Source: an uncultured Bacteroidales bacterium
GTDB taxonomy: Bacteria > Bacteroidota > Bacteroidia > Bacteroidales > F082
Length of the DNA stretch: 64,000 nucleotides
Assembly (NCBI GenBank): GCA_900318265.1
Contig: ONKA01000008.1
Coordinates: forward strand, 17,697 to 81,696
Reading direction: 5' to 3'
A program made the translations under genes and the position numbers. Shown here one piece after another: positions 49,049 to 57,320 of the stretch (position 1 is its first letter; each line of letters opens with the position of its first letter). The notes under the pieces are model-generated. The model ran no database searches and was not told where the DNA came from. It saw nothing but the letters and a program-made list of their open reading frames with translations.

Positions 49049-51329
49049 CGAACTTCACCGTCGAGACGACATCGTTTTCATCCACGATACGGACAAAATA
49101 CACGCCTTGTGGCCATGCCGCCACTTCGACAGTATTGTCCTTTCCTTGATACACCATTTGTCCCAAAGCATCAAATGCCTTGATTTCCTTTACTTTGCCT
49201 TCAATCATGAAGCGGTCGGAGGCAGGATTAGGATAAAGCATCGAATGAGAGGTGTTTTCCGGAACCGACGTCACTTCGACCGTCACCGATGAAGGATCCG
49301 ATTCACAATACTCATTAGGACGCTCATAAGTCACGAGCACGGTATATTCCGTAGCGCCAATTTCATTAGAGGCATCAAAATACGACCTCTGTGATGGATC
49401 TTCAATTTCAGCAATCACGAAAGGAGCATCATTCTCCTTTTTCAGTATTAAATAACTCTGGAACTCATCGGTTCGGCCTTCCCAATCCCAAGTCAACAGA
49501 GCACCAAATTCATCACTGCCATTCCACTGGTAAGTACCATTCAAATTAGAAACAGGCGGACAACCCATCGTACAATTAATCTCGTATTCGGTAATAACAC
49601 CCACTTCAGGATAGCCATTTGAGGCCGCAATCAAGTTGTCGTCCCAGTCATAAATCTCGTATGACACTTCAGAAAGGCTACCGTGTGAATAGCATGTGTT
49701 GTCATATGTCCAAAAGAATGTAGCGGTTTGGTATTTCGGCACGGGCACAACCAGCGAGGCAGAACCTCCATCCCACAAACCAACTCGCTGCGAGACCTTG
49801 CCATCCTCGTCAAGCACAGCGATGAATGACATGTCCCAGCCGTTACCACCCGTATCGGCCAACTCAAAGCGCAAGTCACAATTGGTGCCCACCAACACGG
49901 TGTCACGGGCCACTTTACTCATTCCTGCTGCATTCACTGCATACACCGTATAATAATATGTGCCATACTCAAGACCATATTGATCATAATCATCAAAATA
50001 AACCAGGTCGTCTGTCACATCTGTCATTTTCTCAACCACTTCACCATCACGCATAATGACAATTGTATCAATCTTTGAAAGAGCAGTCCCATTACGGGTT
50101 TCATAGACAGGATTGAAGGTCAGTTCCACCTCTCCATGATCGAAAACGGCACGAGCATTTATGTTTTCCACCGCCTTAGGTGCATCATAATACTCATCAA
50201 CGGGATGCAAATTAAAGACGGCATTATGCTGCCATGGGAAAGAATAGAACGTCAGATAGAAGCCGTCAATAGCATACCATCCGTTGTCGAAACCTGCCCA
50301 GCCCCAATTGAGATGGAACATGCCGTTAGTATCATAGCCGTCAAGCACATAGGCATGGCCACCTGCATCTCCTTGTGAAGCATAATAAAGAGGCATGCCG
50401 GCATCAAGATTGGCACGCAAGTCATTCATCCATGCGCCTGAGCCATTCGGCTTATACCGATGTTCCCATTCGGGACTATATCTGAAATAATCACTCATGC
50501 CTGGACCCACATTCTCCGAATAGGCACCGCTAGCATTGGCACCATAGCCCATGTCAACACTTACACCGGCGTGGTATTCCAATAAGGCTGTGGCATCCAC
50601 CTCGGCTTGCGGACTGGCAAAATCGAGGAAGTCAGGCATCAACTCAAAACGGTAAGTGGCGTCTTCGAAATTGGCTTCCTGCCAGCCATAATCGCCATAA
50701 TAGCTGCTGGCATCATAGCCGTGGCCTCCTTGCCCGTGACGGGGCCATTCCCAATAACGCATGATCTGGCTCATGGCGTTGGCCACGCAGCCCGACTTGC
50801 AATGGCCGCTATAGACTGAGCTGGGGTCAAGAGGAGCCATGTTGTTGTAAAGGTCGGTCTGGTTCCAGATGGAAGCCATCAGCGGTCCTACACTGCGATC
50901 GGTCTTCGAAGCTGAAAGCAGGCCTGTCTTCTCAAGACTCGTCCAATCGGCAACAGCCTCTGCCGTACGCTCGTCGTTATTGGCATACATCTGACTGAAA
51001 CCAGCCTTGTAGTTCTCGAAAAAGGTCATCAGACCATCGGGAAGCTGAGGCGTGAAGTTGCTCTCGGTGGAATAGCCCAAGATAGGTTTAGCACGGTCGT
51101 CGGCAGAGACAATGACAAAACCCTTAGGCTGTACGGCAAAGACATAGAATGCCGTTTGACCATTGTCGGCGAAGGCAGTATAAGCCAAATCGACCGATGC
51201 CGACTTCATCTCCGTATTGGCTTTCATAAATTTGGTCCCCAGCAACTTGGCCTTTTGGACATCGACAGGGTTGGCTTGCAAGCCAAAGCACAAAATGGCA
51301 AGCAATAAGGTAAAGAGCGTCTTTTTCAT
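49038..51329 (-). CDS. Secreted C10-family cysteine peptidase (streptopain-like) with T9SS tail
   Basis: A 763-aa protein with a signal peptide (1-19). The prodomain (ADNGQTAFYVFAVQPKGFVIVSADDRAKPILGYS) is typical of SpeB-like C10 peptidases. Catalytic Cys is C181 in KSGCVANAMSQIMRYW; catalytic His about H325 in GGHAYVLDGYD, followed by FHLNWGWAGFDNGWY. Fibronectin/Ig-like domains occupy about 390-680. The end is a T9SS CTD (MLYPNPASDRFMIEG, IKAFDALGQMVYQG, WPQGVYFVRIVD, STVKFVKE). It is likely exported by the T9SS encoded at 26762-41842 and acts as a surface or secreted protease. A TTGTA x3 tract lies just before its start. Confidence 0.9.
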   Translation of the reverse strand: MKKTLFTLLLAILCFGLQANPVDVQKAKLLGTKFMKANTEMKSASVDLAYTAFADNGQTAFYVFAVQPKGFVIVSADDRAKPILGYSTESNFTPQLPDGLMTFFENYKAGFSQMYANNDERTAEAVADWTSLEKTGLLSASKTDRSVGPLMASIWNQTDLYNNMAPLDPSSVYSGHCKSGCVANAMSQIMRYWEWPRHGQGGHGYDASSYYGDYGWQEANFEDATYRFELMPDFLDFASPQAEVDATALLEYHAGVSVDMGYGANASGAYSENVGPGMSDYFRYSPEWEHRYKPNGSGAWMNDLRANLDAGMPLYYASQGDAGGHAYVLDGYDTNGMFHLNWGWAGFDNGWYAIDGFYLTFYSFPWQHNAVFNLHPVDEYYDAPKAVENINARAVFDHGEVELTFNPVYETRNGTALSKIDTIVIMRDGEVVEKMTDVTDDLVYFDDYDQYGLEYGTYYYTVYAVNAAGMSKVARDTVLVGTNCDLRFELADTGGNGWDMSFIAVLDEDGKVSQRVGLWDGGSASLVVPVPKYQTATFFWTYDNTCYSHGSLSEVSYEIYDWDDNLIAASNGYPEVGVITEYEINCTMGCPPVSNLNGTYQWNGSDEFGALLTWDWEGRTDEFQSYLILKKENDAPFVIAEIEDPSQRSYFDASNEIGATEYTVLVTYERPNEYCESDPSSVTVEVTSVPENTSHSMLYPNPASDRFMIEGKVKEIKAFDALGQMVYQGKDNTVEVAAWPQGVYFVRIVDENDVVSTVKFVKE

Positions 51330-51335
51330 AGTTTT

Positions 51336-51353
51336 TGTATTGTATTGTATTGT
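51336..51353. repeat. Pentanucleotide tract (TTGTA)3 before the C10 peptidase
   Basis: The 31-bp gap before the peptidase gene contains three tandem TTGTA units followed by TTGTTTTG. Confidence 0.55.
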
Positions 51354-51360
51354 TTTGTTT

Positions 51361-51720
51361 TTAATCGTTGTTTTTCACCAAGACGAAGGCATCCTTGTCG
51401 GTCTCCTTTGGCACGTAGCCTTGGTCGTAGACGAAATGGTAGACGGCACCCGCCTTGGTTGTGTAGGTACTCGTGAAATACTTGAAATCGAAACCTTTCT
51501 CCGTCAGCTGTTGGCGGCTGGCAAAGCCTTTACCGTTGGGATTCATCTCCTCCAGAATATTGTGGTTGCGTGCAAGGATTCCGTTAATCTTTCTCACCAC
51601 GTTGACTTGCTTGTGGGTCTTTTCGTAGTTGTAGCTGTTGCGGCACGAGTCACAGCAGAATTTCTTGTCGACACGCCCGATGATGGGTTCACCGCAGTAG
51701 AGGCATTTTCTTTCTTCCAT
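51361..51720 (-). CDS. Small zinc-ribbon protein, function unknown
   Basis: A 119-aa protein starting MEERKCLYCGEPIIGRVDKKFCCDSCRNSYNYEK: CxxC and CCxxC form a zinc ribbon of the DUF2116 type. The middle is basic and helical (THKQVNVVRKINGILARNH) and the C-terminus beta-rich (YFTSTYTTKAGAVYHFVYDQGYVP). A nucleic-acid-binding role is possible but not shown. Located between repeats and the C10 peptidase gene. Confidence 0.75.
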   Translation of the reverse strand: MEERKCLYCGEPIIGRVDKKFCCDSCRNSYNYEKTHKQVNVVRKINGILARNHNILEEMNPNGKGFASRQQLTEKGFDFKYFTSTYTTKAGAVYHFVYDQGYVPKETDKDAFVLVKNND

Positions 51721-51852
51721 AGTTATCAGTTGTTCAGTTGTTAGTTATTCAGTTGAAACAGGTTGCTGAGTACTGAGCCCGTCGAAGTATCGAAGCACCG
51801 TCATTTATCGGTCGGCCCTTCGACCCTTCGACGAGCTCAGGGCTCAGGGACC
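51721..51852. repeat. CAACTGA-type tract and TCGA-rich inverted repeat
   Basis: 51721-51756 is a low-complexity tract of TCAGTTGTT units. The remainder is an imperfect long hairpin: left arm ctgagcccgtcgaagtatcg (from about 51774), right arm 51814-51852, which is the exact inverse of 41919-41957. Confidence 0.75.
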
Positions 51853-51856
51853 TTAG

Positions 51857-52504
51857 CTATTTCGTAAATACATACCGTAATATATTCGCACCCATTTTCA
51901 GGGCTTTTTCTCTAGTTTCTTGCGAGTCGTGGTGCACACGTTGGTCCTCCCAACCGTCGCCAAGGTCGCATTCGTAAGTGAAGATGCAAACAATCCTACC
52001 TTCATAAATCAAGGCAAAGAGTTGTGGCGGTTTGTTGTCGTGCTCGTGGATCTTCGGCAAACCGTTCGGGAAGGCATACGGCTTCTTGAAGATCTCATGC
52101 GTATAGGGCAATTCCACAAAATCCAATTCGGGAAATACCTTTTTCATCTGAGGCTCGATGTATTGCCGGATGCCGTAGTTGTCGTCAATGTGAAGGAAGC
52201 CGCCCGCCAACATGTAATTGCGCAGGTTTTGTGCCTCAGCGGCATCGAAGACCACATTACCGTGACCCGTCATGTAAACGTATGGATAGTTGAACAAGTC
52301 GGGACTCGATGGCTCCACAGTGGGCACATTCGGGTTGATGTCTGTCCCAATTTCTTGGTTGCAGAAACGCACGAGGTTGGGCAAAGAAGTCGGGTTGCCA
52401 TACCAGTCTCCTCCCCCGCGGTATTTCAGCAAGGCGATGTTGAGTTGCTGAGCCGAGGCAGCGAAAGAGAATGACAGCAATATGGCAATCAATAGCTTCT
52501 TCAT
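51857..52504 (-). CDS. DUF4159-domain secreted protein
   Basis: A 215-aa protein with a signal peptide (MKKLLIAILLSFSFAASAQ). The start was placed at 52504, because ATGA there overlaps the rsmE stop by 4 nt and the 11 residues upstream lack signal features. DUF4159 hallmarks: LKYRGGGDWYGNPTSLPNLVRF, YVYMTGHGNVVF, LRNYMLAGGFLHIDDNYG and VCIFTYECDLGDGWED. The fold resembles glutamine-amidotransferase-like or ThuA-like proteins; activity unknown. Translationally coupled to rsmE. Confidence 0.85.
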   Translation of the reverse strand: MKKLLIAILLSFSFAASAQQLNIALLKYRGGGDWYGNPTSLPNLVRFCNQEIGTDINPNVPTVEPSSPDLFNYPYVYMTGHGNVVFDAAEAQNLRNYMLAGGFLHIDDNYGIRQYIEPQMKKVFPELDFVELPYTHEIFKKPYAFPNGLPKIHEHDNKPPQLFALIYEGRIVCIFTYECDLGDGWEDQRVHHDSQETREKALKMGANILRYVFTK

Positions 52505-53208
52505 TTCATTTGGTTGATAAGTTGAATCGTGTGGCAAGCCACGATGGCCGCCGTTTCAGTACGCAATCTCGCCTCGCCCAAGCTGCACGGCACGAAGCCA
52601 TTCTCTTTAGCCAGTGCCACTTCCTCAGGACTGAAATCACCCTCGGGACCGATGAGCACCATAACATTCTGACCTTTTGTGTACAAGTCGCAGAGACAGT
52701 CTTTCACCTCTTCGTCGATCCAAGCGATGAACTTCTGTCCCTCGAAGGGTTGCTTCACCAACTTGTCAAATGTCACCAAGTCTTCTACCTTCGGCAGCCG
52801 CGACTTGATGCTCTGCTTCATGGCCGCTACCATCACCTTCTGAAAGCGCTCCACATTGGCAGCGCGGCGCTCAGAATGGTAAGAAGTAAACAATCTCACT
52901 TTATCAATGCCGATTTCAGTAGCCTTTTCCAAAAACCACTCCGTGCGCTCGTTGAGTTTTGTCGGTGCAATGGCAATTTCGAGGTTAAATCCCCAGTGGT
53001 CATACCCTTTGCGCTGGTTCGTCAGGTTGACGGTGGCCCGCTTGGGCAAAGCCTCCACCAATTCGGCGTCGAAGAGATAGCCTTCGCCATTGGTGACACA
53101 AAAACGCTCGCCCTCGGTCATACGCAGCACCTTGACGCAGTGCTTCGACTCGTCCTCGGGCAAGGTCGTCAGGCCTTCAGTGGCGTTGGGTATGTAAAAG
53201 ACGTTCAT
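52501..53208 (-). CDS. rsmE: 16S rRNA (uracil(1498)-N(3))-methyltransferase
   Basis: A 235-aa SPOUT methyltransferase of usual length. An N-terminal PUA-like domain (HCVKVLRMTEGERFCVTNGEG) precedes the knotted SPOUT domain with IAIAPTKLNERTEWFLEKATEIG, LIGPEGDFSPEEV and LGEARLRTETAAI, the AdoMet-binding loops. It methylates U1498 of 16S rRNA. It is followed by the overlapping DUF4159 gene; argS lies 39 bp upstream on the same strand. Confidence 0.96.
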   Translation of the reverse strand: MNVFYIPNATEGLTTLPEDESKHCVKVLRMTEGERFCVTNGEGYLFDAELVEALPKRATVNLTNQRKGYDHWGFNLEIAIAPTKLNERTEWFLEKATEIGIDKVRLFTSYHSERRAANVERFQKVMVAAMKQSIKSRLPKVEDLVTFDKLVKQPFEGQKFIAWIDEEVKDCLCDLYTKGQNVMVLIGPEGDFSPEEVALAKENGFVPCSLGEARLRTETAAIVACHTIQLINQMK

Positions 53209-53222
53209 TGGCTATCGTTTGC

Positions 53223-53241
53223 GGACGCACGCTGTGCGTCC
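53223..53241. repeat. Short palindrome GGACGCAC-GCT-GTGCGTCC
   Basis: Perfect 8-bp arms with a 3-nt loop in the spacer between argS and rsmE. No T-tract follows on the coding strand, so it is more like a dispersed repeat than a terminator. Confidence 0.6.
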
Positions 53242-53247
53242 TTACAA

Positions 53248-55059
53248 TTACATTCTATTCGGCATCCCGATTCCCAGCAATTCAGAGGCATTGCGCAACA
53301 AGGCGGCCACCATGTCGCACACCTGCAGACGGAACATGCGGCGGTCGGCATCGGGTTCCTTCAGGATGCTGCACTCTTGGTAGAACTGGTTGAATTCCTT
53401 GGCGAGGTCAAAGATGAAGTTGGCAATCATTGCAGGGCTGCGGTTCTCGGCAGCTTGGTTCAAGACCATCGGCCAGCCGTACATCATCACGATGATTTCC
53501 TTCTCCTTGGGTTGCAAGTCGCTGACCTTCACCTCGCTTTCGAGCTTGATGCCTTGCTCCTCAGCCTTGCGTAACACCGAGCAGATACGGGCATGCGTGT
53601 ATTGCACGAACGGGCCAGTATTGCCGTTGAAGTCAATGGATTCCTCAGGGTTGAAGAGCATGGTCTTCTTTGGGTCGACCTTGAGGATGAAATACTTCAA
53701 GGCACCCAATCCGATGGTGTGATAGAGTTTGTCAGCTTCTTCCGGCGAGAGGTCTTTGGCCTTGCCGAGCTCATCGGAGACAGCCTTGGCTGTGGCCACC
53801 ATCTCGTCCATGAGGTCGTCGGCATCGACAACGGTGCCCTCACGCGACTTCATCTTACCGTTGGGTAGCTCCACCATGCCATAGGAAAGGTGTTCGATAT
53901 CATTACCCCACTCACGACCGAGGCGCACCAATACACGTTTCAGCACGTCAAAGTGGTAAATCTGTTCATTACCCACAACATAAATCAACTTCTCTGGGTC
54001 ATATTCCTTGACACGCAGCTGAGCGGTGCCGAGGTCTTGGGTCATATAGACCGAGGTGCCATCGCGACGGAGCAGGAGCTTCTCATCCAAGCCCTCGTCG
54101 CGGAGGTCACACCACACGGAGTTGTCGTCACGACGATAGAGGACGCCTTTTTCGAGGCCTTCCTGAACCAAAGCCTTACCCAGCAGATAAGTCTGCGATT
54201 CATAGTAAATCTTCTCGAAGGACACACCCATGCGCTTGTAGGTCACGTCGAAGCCGTCGTACACCCATTGGTTCATCGTTTCCCACAAGTGACGCACCTC
54301 GGGGTCATTGGCTTCCCATTTCACCAGCATCTCGCGGGCTTCCTGCATCAGCGTGGACTCGGCTTCGGCCTTTGCCTTGGCTTCTTCCTTGGCTTTCTCG
54401 TCCAAGGTGTCGAAGTCGGCCGGCAGCAAAGATTTCACCTCTTCCTTAAACTTCTTGTCGAACAACACATAGAAGTCGCCGATGAGATGGTCACCCTTCT
54501 TGCCCGTCGACTCGGGTGTGCAGCCATTGCCCCACTTCAGCCAAGCCAACATGCTCTTGCAGATGTGGATGCCACGGTCGTTCACGAGGTTGACGCGTAC
54601 CACTCTCTTGCCATTGGCCTTCATGATCTCCGACACGCTCCAGCCGAGGAGGTTGTTGCGGATATGACCCAAATGCAAGGGTTTGTTCGTGTTGGGTGAA
54701 GAATACTCAATGACCACGTTCTTTCCTGAAACGGGTTTGCGGCCGAACTCACGATTCTCATGGTTCGCCTTGAAGAAATCCATCCAGAACTTGTCGGAAA
54801 TCAAGAGGTTAAGAAAACCTTTCACCACATTGAACTTAGCAATCATGTCCGATTCCTTGATCATCTCGGCACCCATCTCGTTGGCCAGCTGCTCTGGATT
54901 GCGACCTGCCAGCTTCACGAAGGGGAACACCACGATGGTCATGTCGCCCTCAAACTCAGGGCGCGTCTTCTGGAAATTCACCTGCTGCACAGGCGGTTCC
55001 TGTCCGTATAAAGTTGTGAATGACTTTATGAATAATTGTCTTAATACTTCTTCTAACAT
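53248..55059 (-). CDS. argS: Arginyl-tRNA synthetase
   Basis: A 603-aa class I synthetase. The start MLEEVLRQLFIKSFTTLYG follows the promoter; 29 codons upstream would cross it. The N-terminal additional domain is followed by SPNTNKPLHLGHIRNNLLG with the HIGH motif (HLGH), KMKSREGTVV as KMSKS-like loop (about residue 404) and the C-terminal DALR anticodon-binding domain (FVQYTHARICSVLRKAEEQ ... LLRNASELLGIGMPNRM). Charges tRNA-Arg. First gene of a minus-strand group with rsmE and the DUF4159 gene. Confidence 0.97.
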   Translation of the reverse strand: MLEEVLRQLFIKSFTTLYGQEPPVQQVNFQKTRPEFEGDMTIVVFPFVKLAGRNPEQLANEMGAEMIKESDMIAKFNVVKGFLNLLISDKFWMDFFKANHENREFGRKPVSGKNVVIEYSSPNTNKPLHLGHIRNNLLGWSVSEIMKANGKRVVRVNLVNDRGIHICKSMLAWLKWGNGCTPESTGKKGDHLIGDFYVLFDKKFKEEVKSLLPADFDTLDEKAKEEAKAKAEAESTLMQEAREMLVKWEANDPEVRHLWETMNQWVYDGFDVTYKRMGVSFEKIYYESQTYLLGKALVQEGLEKGVLYRRDDNSVWCDLRDEGLDEKLLLRRDGTSVYMTQDLGTAQLRVKEYDPEKLIYVVGNEQIYHFDVLKRVLVRLGREWGNDIEHLSYGMVELPNGKMKSREGTVVDADDLMDEMVATAKAVSDELGKAKDLSPEEADKLYHTIGLGALKYFILKVDPKKTMLFNPEESIDFNGNTGPFVQYTHARICSVLRKAEEQGIKLESEVKVSDLQPKEKEIIVMMYGWPMVLNQAAENRSPAMIANFIFDLAKEFNQFYQECSILKEPDADRRMFRLQVCDMVAALLRNASELLGIGMPNRM

Positions 55060-55078
55060 AGGGTTGAAATTTATTGCA

Positions 55079-55086
55079 CAAAAATA
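55079..55086 (-). promoter_or_regulatory. -7 box (TATTTTTG) for argS
   Basis: Exact minus-strand match 19 bp before the ATG at 55059. The divergent pyr promoter lies 33 bp away. Confidence 0.6.
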
Positions 55087-55119
55087 GTAAAAAAGCTGGT
55101 CATGGAATAAAAAAAACCT

Positions 55120-55127
55120 TATTTTTG
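55120..55127 (+). promoter_or_regulatory. -7 box (TATTTTTG) for the pyrBI leader
   Basis: Exact TAnnTTTG match 155 bp before pyrB and 7 bp before the leader ATG at 55135. Confidence 0.62.
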
Positions 55128-55134
55128 CAATCCG

Positions 55135-55278
55135 ATGAGATACCAAAACAAGCCATCGGAAAAGATTATCTGCACGGAATCAAATGGTTCCATCAAATTG
55201 AATTCCCTTTTACCCCATACTGACGGTCACATTGTTGGCCGTCTTTTTTTTGCCAACAACAACAAATCAAACAAATAA
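55135..55278 (+). CDS. Putative pyrBI leader peptide, 47 aa
   Basis: An ORF of 47 codons begins with ATG 55135 just after the promoter, reads [15 protein letters not shown]..., continues through the terminator hairpin and its T8 run (encoding ...GRLFFANNN...) and ends with TAA 55276-55278, 4 nt before pyrB. The same layout, a leader of similar length crossing a UTP-sensitive attenuator and ending close before pyrB, is known for enterobacterial pyrL-pyrBI. A pyrimidine-rich run (ATTCCCTTTTACCCC, 55202-55216) precedes the hairpin, as a pause site would. Its frame differs from pyrB. No SD is seen; a transcript starting near 55131 would be almost leaderless. Open length alone could be chance, so the call is moderate. 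Confidence 0.55.
   Translation: MRYQNKPSEKIICTESNGSIKLNSLLPHTDGHIVGRLFFANNNKSNK
55222..55251 (+). terminator. Intrinsic terminator/attenuator in the pyrBI leader
   Basis: GACGG (55222-55226) pairs with CCGTC (55239-55243), followed directly by T8 (55244-55251). It lies between promoter and pyrB and inside the leader ORF, so it can only regulate pyrBI expression. Confidence 0.72.
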
Positions 55279-55282
55279 GCCT

Positions 55283-56203
55283 ATGTCAATATCACTGAAA
55301 AACCGCAGCTTGATTTCCATCAGCGACTACACGCCTGAGGAAATCTGCCATGTCCTCGACATCGCCGAGGACTTCGAGAAAAACCCGCACCAGAACCTGC
55401 TGAACGGGCGCATCATCGCCTCGCTGTTCTTCGAGCCTTCCACCCGTACGCGCCTGAGCTTTGAGACGGCCATCCAACTGCTGGGCGGCAACGTCATCGG
55501 CTTCAGCAGCACCGCTGGCACGAGCATCCAGAAGGGCGAATCACTCGCCGACACCATCACCATGGTGGCCAGCTATGCCGACCTCATCGTCATGCGCAAC
55601 CCCATCGAAGGCTCGGCCCGCTTCGCCTCCGAGGTATCGAAGGTGCCAGTCATCAACGCTGGCGACGGCGCCAACCAGCACCCCACCCAGTGCATGCTCG
55701 ACCTCTACAGCATACGCAAGACGCAGGGCACGCTTGAAAACCTTGAGATCACCCTCGTCGGCGACCTGAAATACGGCCGCACCGTCCATAGCCTCGTGGA
55801 GGCCATGTGCAACTTCAACGCGAAGTTCAACCTCGTCTCGCCCGTCGAGTTGAAACTGCCGAGCGTCGTTAAGCAGCACATCAAGGACCGCAACCTCGAA
55901 TACCACCAGTACACCGAGTTGGAGGATGCCATCCCCCACTCTGACATCATCTACATGACCCGCATCCAGCGCGAACGCTTCCCCGACCCCGAGGAATACG
56001 AGAAGGTGAAGAACTCCTACGTGCTGCGCAACGCCATGCTGGAGAACTCCAAGCCCAACTGCCGTGTGTTGCACCCGCTGCCGCGCGTCAACGAGATCCA
56101 CGTGGACGTCGATGCCAACCCGAAGGCCTATTACTTCCAACAGGCACAAAATGGCGTCTATGCCCGTCAAGCTTTAATTGCATCAATCTTAGGACTTAAA
56201 TAA
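55283..56203 (+). CDS. pyrB: Aspartate carbamoyltransferase, catalytic subunit
   Basis: A 306-aa protein, start [21 protein letters not shown]. Carbamoyl-phosphate binding STRTR in [15 protein letters not shown] (about residue 50), the [12 protein letters not shown] segment (about 133) and [10 protein letters not shown] near the end are all present. It makes N-carbamoyl-aspartate, the first committed step of pyrimidine synthesis. pyrI follows 8 bp later, so a class B ATCase (PyrB6-PyrI6) with allosteric control is expected. Transcription is probably controlled by the leader attenuator. Confidence 0.97.
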   Translation: MSISLKNRSLISISDYTPEEICHVLDIAEDFEKNPHQNLLNGRIIASLFFEPSTRTRLSFETAIQLLGGNVIGFSSTAGTSIQKGESLADTITMVASYADLIVMRNPIEGSARFASEVSKVPVINAGDGANQHPTQCMLDLYSIRKTQGTLENLEITLVGDLKYGRTVHSLVEAMCNFNAKFNLVSPVELKLPSVVKQHIKDRNLEYHQYTELEDAIPHSDIIYMTRIQRERFPDPEEYEKVKNSYVLRNAMLENSKPNCRVLHPLPRVNEIHVDVDANPKAYYFQQAQNGVYARQALIASILGLK

Positions 56204-56211
56204 TCTGAACC

Positions 56212-56679
56212 ATGGAAAAGAAAAAAGAATTGACAGTTTCCGCCATTGAGAATGGCACCGTCATCGACCATATCCCCGCCGACAAAGTATTCCAAGTCGT
56301 CAAGATTTTGGGCTTGGACAAAGTCAGCACCCCGGTGTATTTCGGCATCAACGTAGAAAGCAAGAAATACGGCACCAAGGGCTTCATTAAAGCCTCCAAT
56401 AAGTACTTCGAGTCGGAGGACGTGAACAAGATTGCCCTCGTCGCCCCTACTGCCTCCATCATCGAAATCAAGGACTTCGAGGTCATCAACAAGCAGACGG
56501 TGACAATCCCTGACAGCATTGAGCACATCGTGAAGTGCTTCAACCCCAACTGCGTCACCAACAAGGAGCACGATGTGCCGACCAAGTTCACTGTCATCAA
56601 GGACACTCAGGGCAACATCAAACTGCACTGCCACTATTGCGAGAAGAACACCACACAAGATAAACTTGAATTCATCTAA
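56212..56679 (+). CDS. pyrI: Aspartate carbamoyltransferase, regulatory subunit
   Basis: A 155-aa protein. The N-terminal nucleotide-binding domain starts LTVSAIENGTVIDHIPADKVFQVVKIL, and the C-terminal zinc domain has the four Cys as CFNPNC (C-x4-C) and CHYC (C-x2-C). It binds CTP, UTP and ATP and contacts PyrB. Length and motifs are normal. It lies 8 bp after pyrB and 2 bp before lemA. Confidence 0.97.
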   Translation: MEKKKELTVSAIENGTVIDHIPADKVFQVVKILGLDKVSTPVYFGINVESKKYGTKGFIKASNKYFESEDVNKIALVAPTASIIEIKDFEVINKQTVTIPDSIEHIVKCFNPNCVTNKEHDVPTKFTVIKDTQGNIKLHCHYCEKNTTQDKLEFI

Positions 56680-56681
56680 TC

Positions 56682-57260
56682 ATGAAGAAATTCCTCATCA
56701 TTTTAGCCATCATAGTGGGCGTCATTCTCCTTTGGGGATGGTCGGCTTACAACGGCCTTGTAAGCAAGCAGGAAGCCATGACCAAGGCCTGGGGACAGGT
56801 GGAAAACGTCTACCAACGTCGCGCTGATCTGGTGCCGAATCTCGTCGCCGTGGTGAAGAACTACGCCGAATACGAACAAGGCACCATCCTTGCCGTCACC
56901 GAAGCCCGTGCCAAAGCCGCTGCAACCACGGTTAACACGGAGAATTTCGACGAGAACGAGATGAAGGCCTTTGATGCAGCACAAGAGGAGTTGGGCAAAT
57001 CGATGAACCGACTTCTTGTCTCCATTGAAAACTACCCTGACCTGAAGGCAAGTGAGAACTATCTCACTCTGCAAGCACAGCTGGAAGGTTGCGAAAACCG
57101 CATCCAGACCGAGCGTGAGCGCTTCAACGAAGCCGCCAAGGTTTACAACCAAAGCCTCCGCCGCTTCCCGACCAATTTGCTCGCCAAGATGTTCGGTTTC
57201 GAGAAACGGGCCTATTTTGAGGCAGATGCCGGTGCCGAAAAGGTCCCTGAGACTTTCTAA
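56682..57260 (+). CDS. LemA-family membrane protein
   Basis: A 192-aa protein with a single N-terminal membrane segment (FLIILAIIVGVILLWGWSAYNGLV) and the LemA core: QEAMTKAWGQVENVYQRRADLVPNLVAVVKNYAEYEQ, then a helical bundle ending YNQSLRRFPTNLLAKMFGFEKRAYFEAD. The family is widespread and of uncertain function, possibly envelope-associated. It follows pyrI by 2 nt and so shares its transcript, though no link to pyrimidines is obvious. Confidence 0.92.
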   Translation: MKKFLIILAIIVGVILLWGWSAYNGLVSKQEAMTKAWGQVENVYQRRADLVPNLVAVVKNYAEYEQGTILAVTEARAKAAATTVNTENFDENEMKAFDAAQEELGKSMNRLLVSIENYPDLKASENYLTLQAQLEGCENRIQTERERFNEAAKVYNQSLRRFPTNLLAKMFGFEKRAYFEADAGAEKVPETF

Positions 57261-57280
57261 TCACCAATCAACAAAAACAG

Positions 57281-57313
57281 AATCGGGCGAAACCCATTGG
57301 GTTCCGCCCGATT
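57281..57313. terminator. Bidirectional terminator between lemA and the MBOAT gene
   Basis: A 15-bp stem with a single mismatch (57281-57295 with 57299-57313, 3-nt loop). On the minus strand TCTGTTTTTG follows; on the plus strand TCATTTC. Confidence 0.75.
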
Positions 57314-57320
57314 TCATTTC

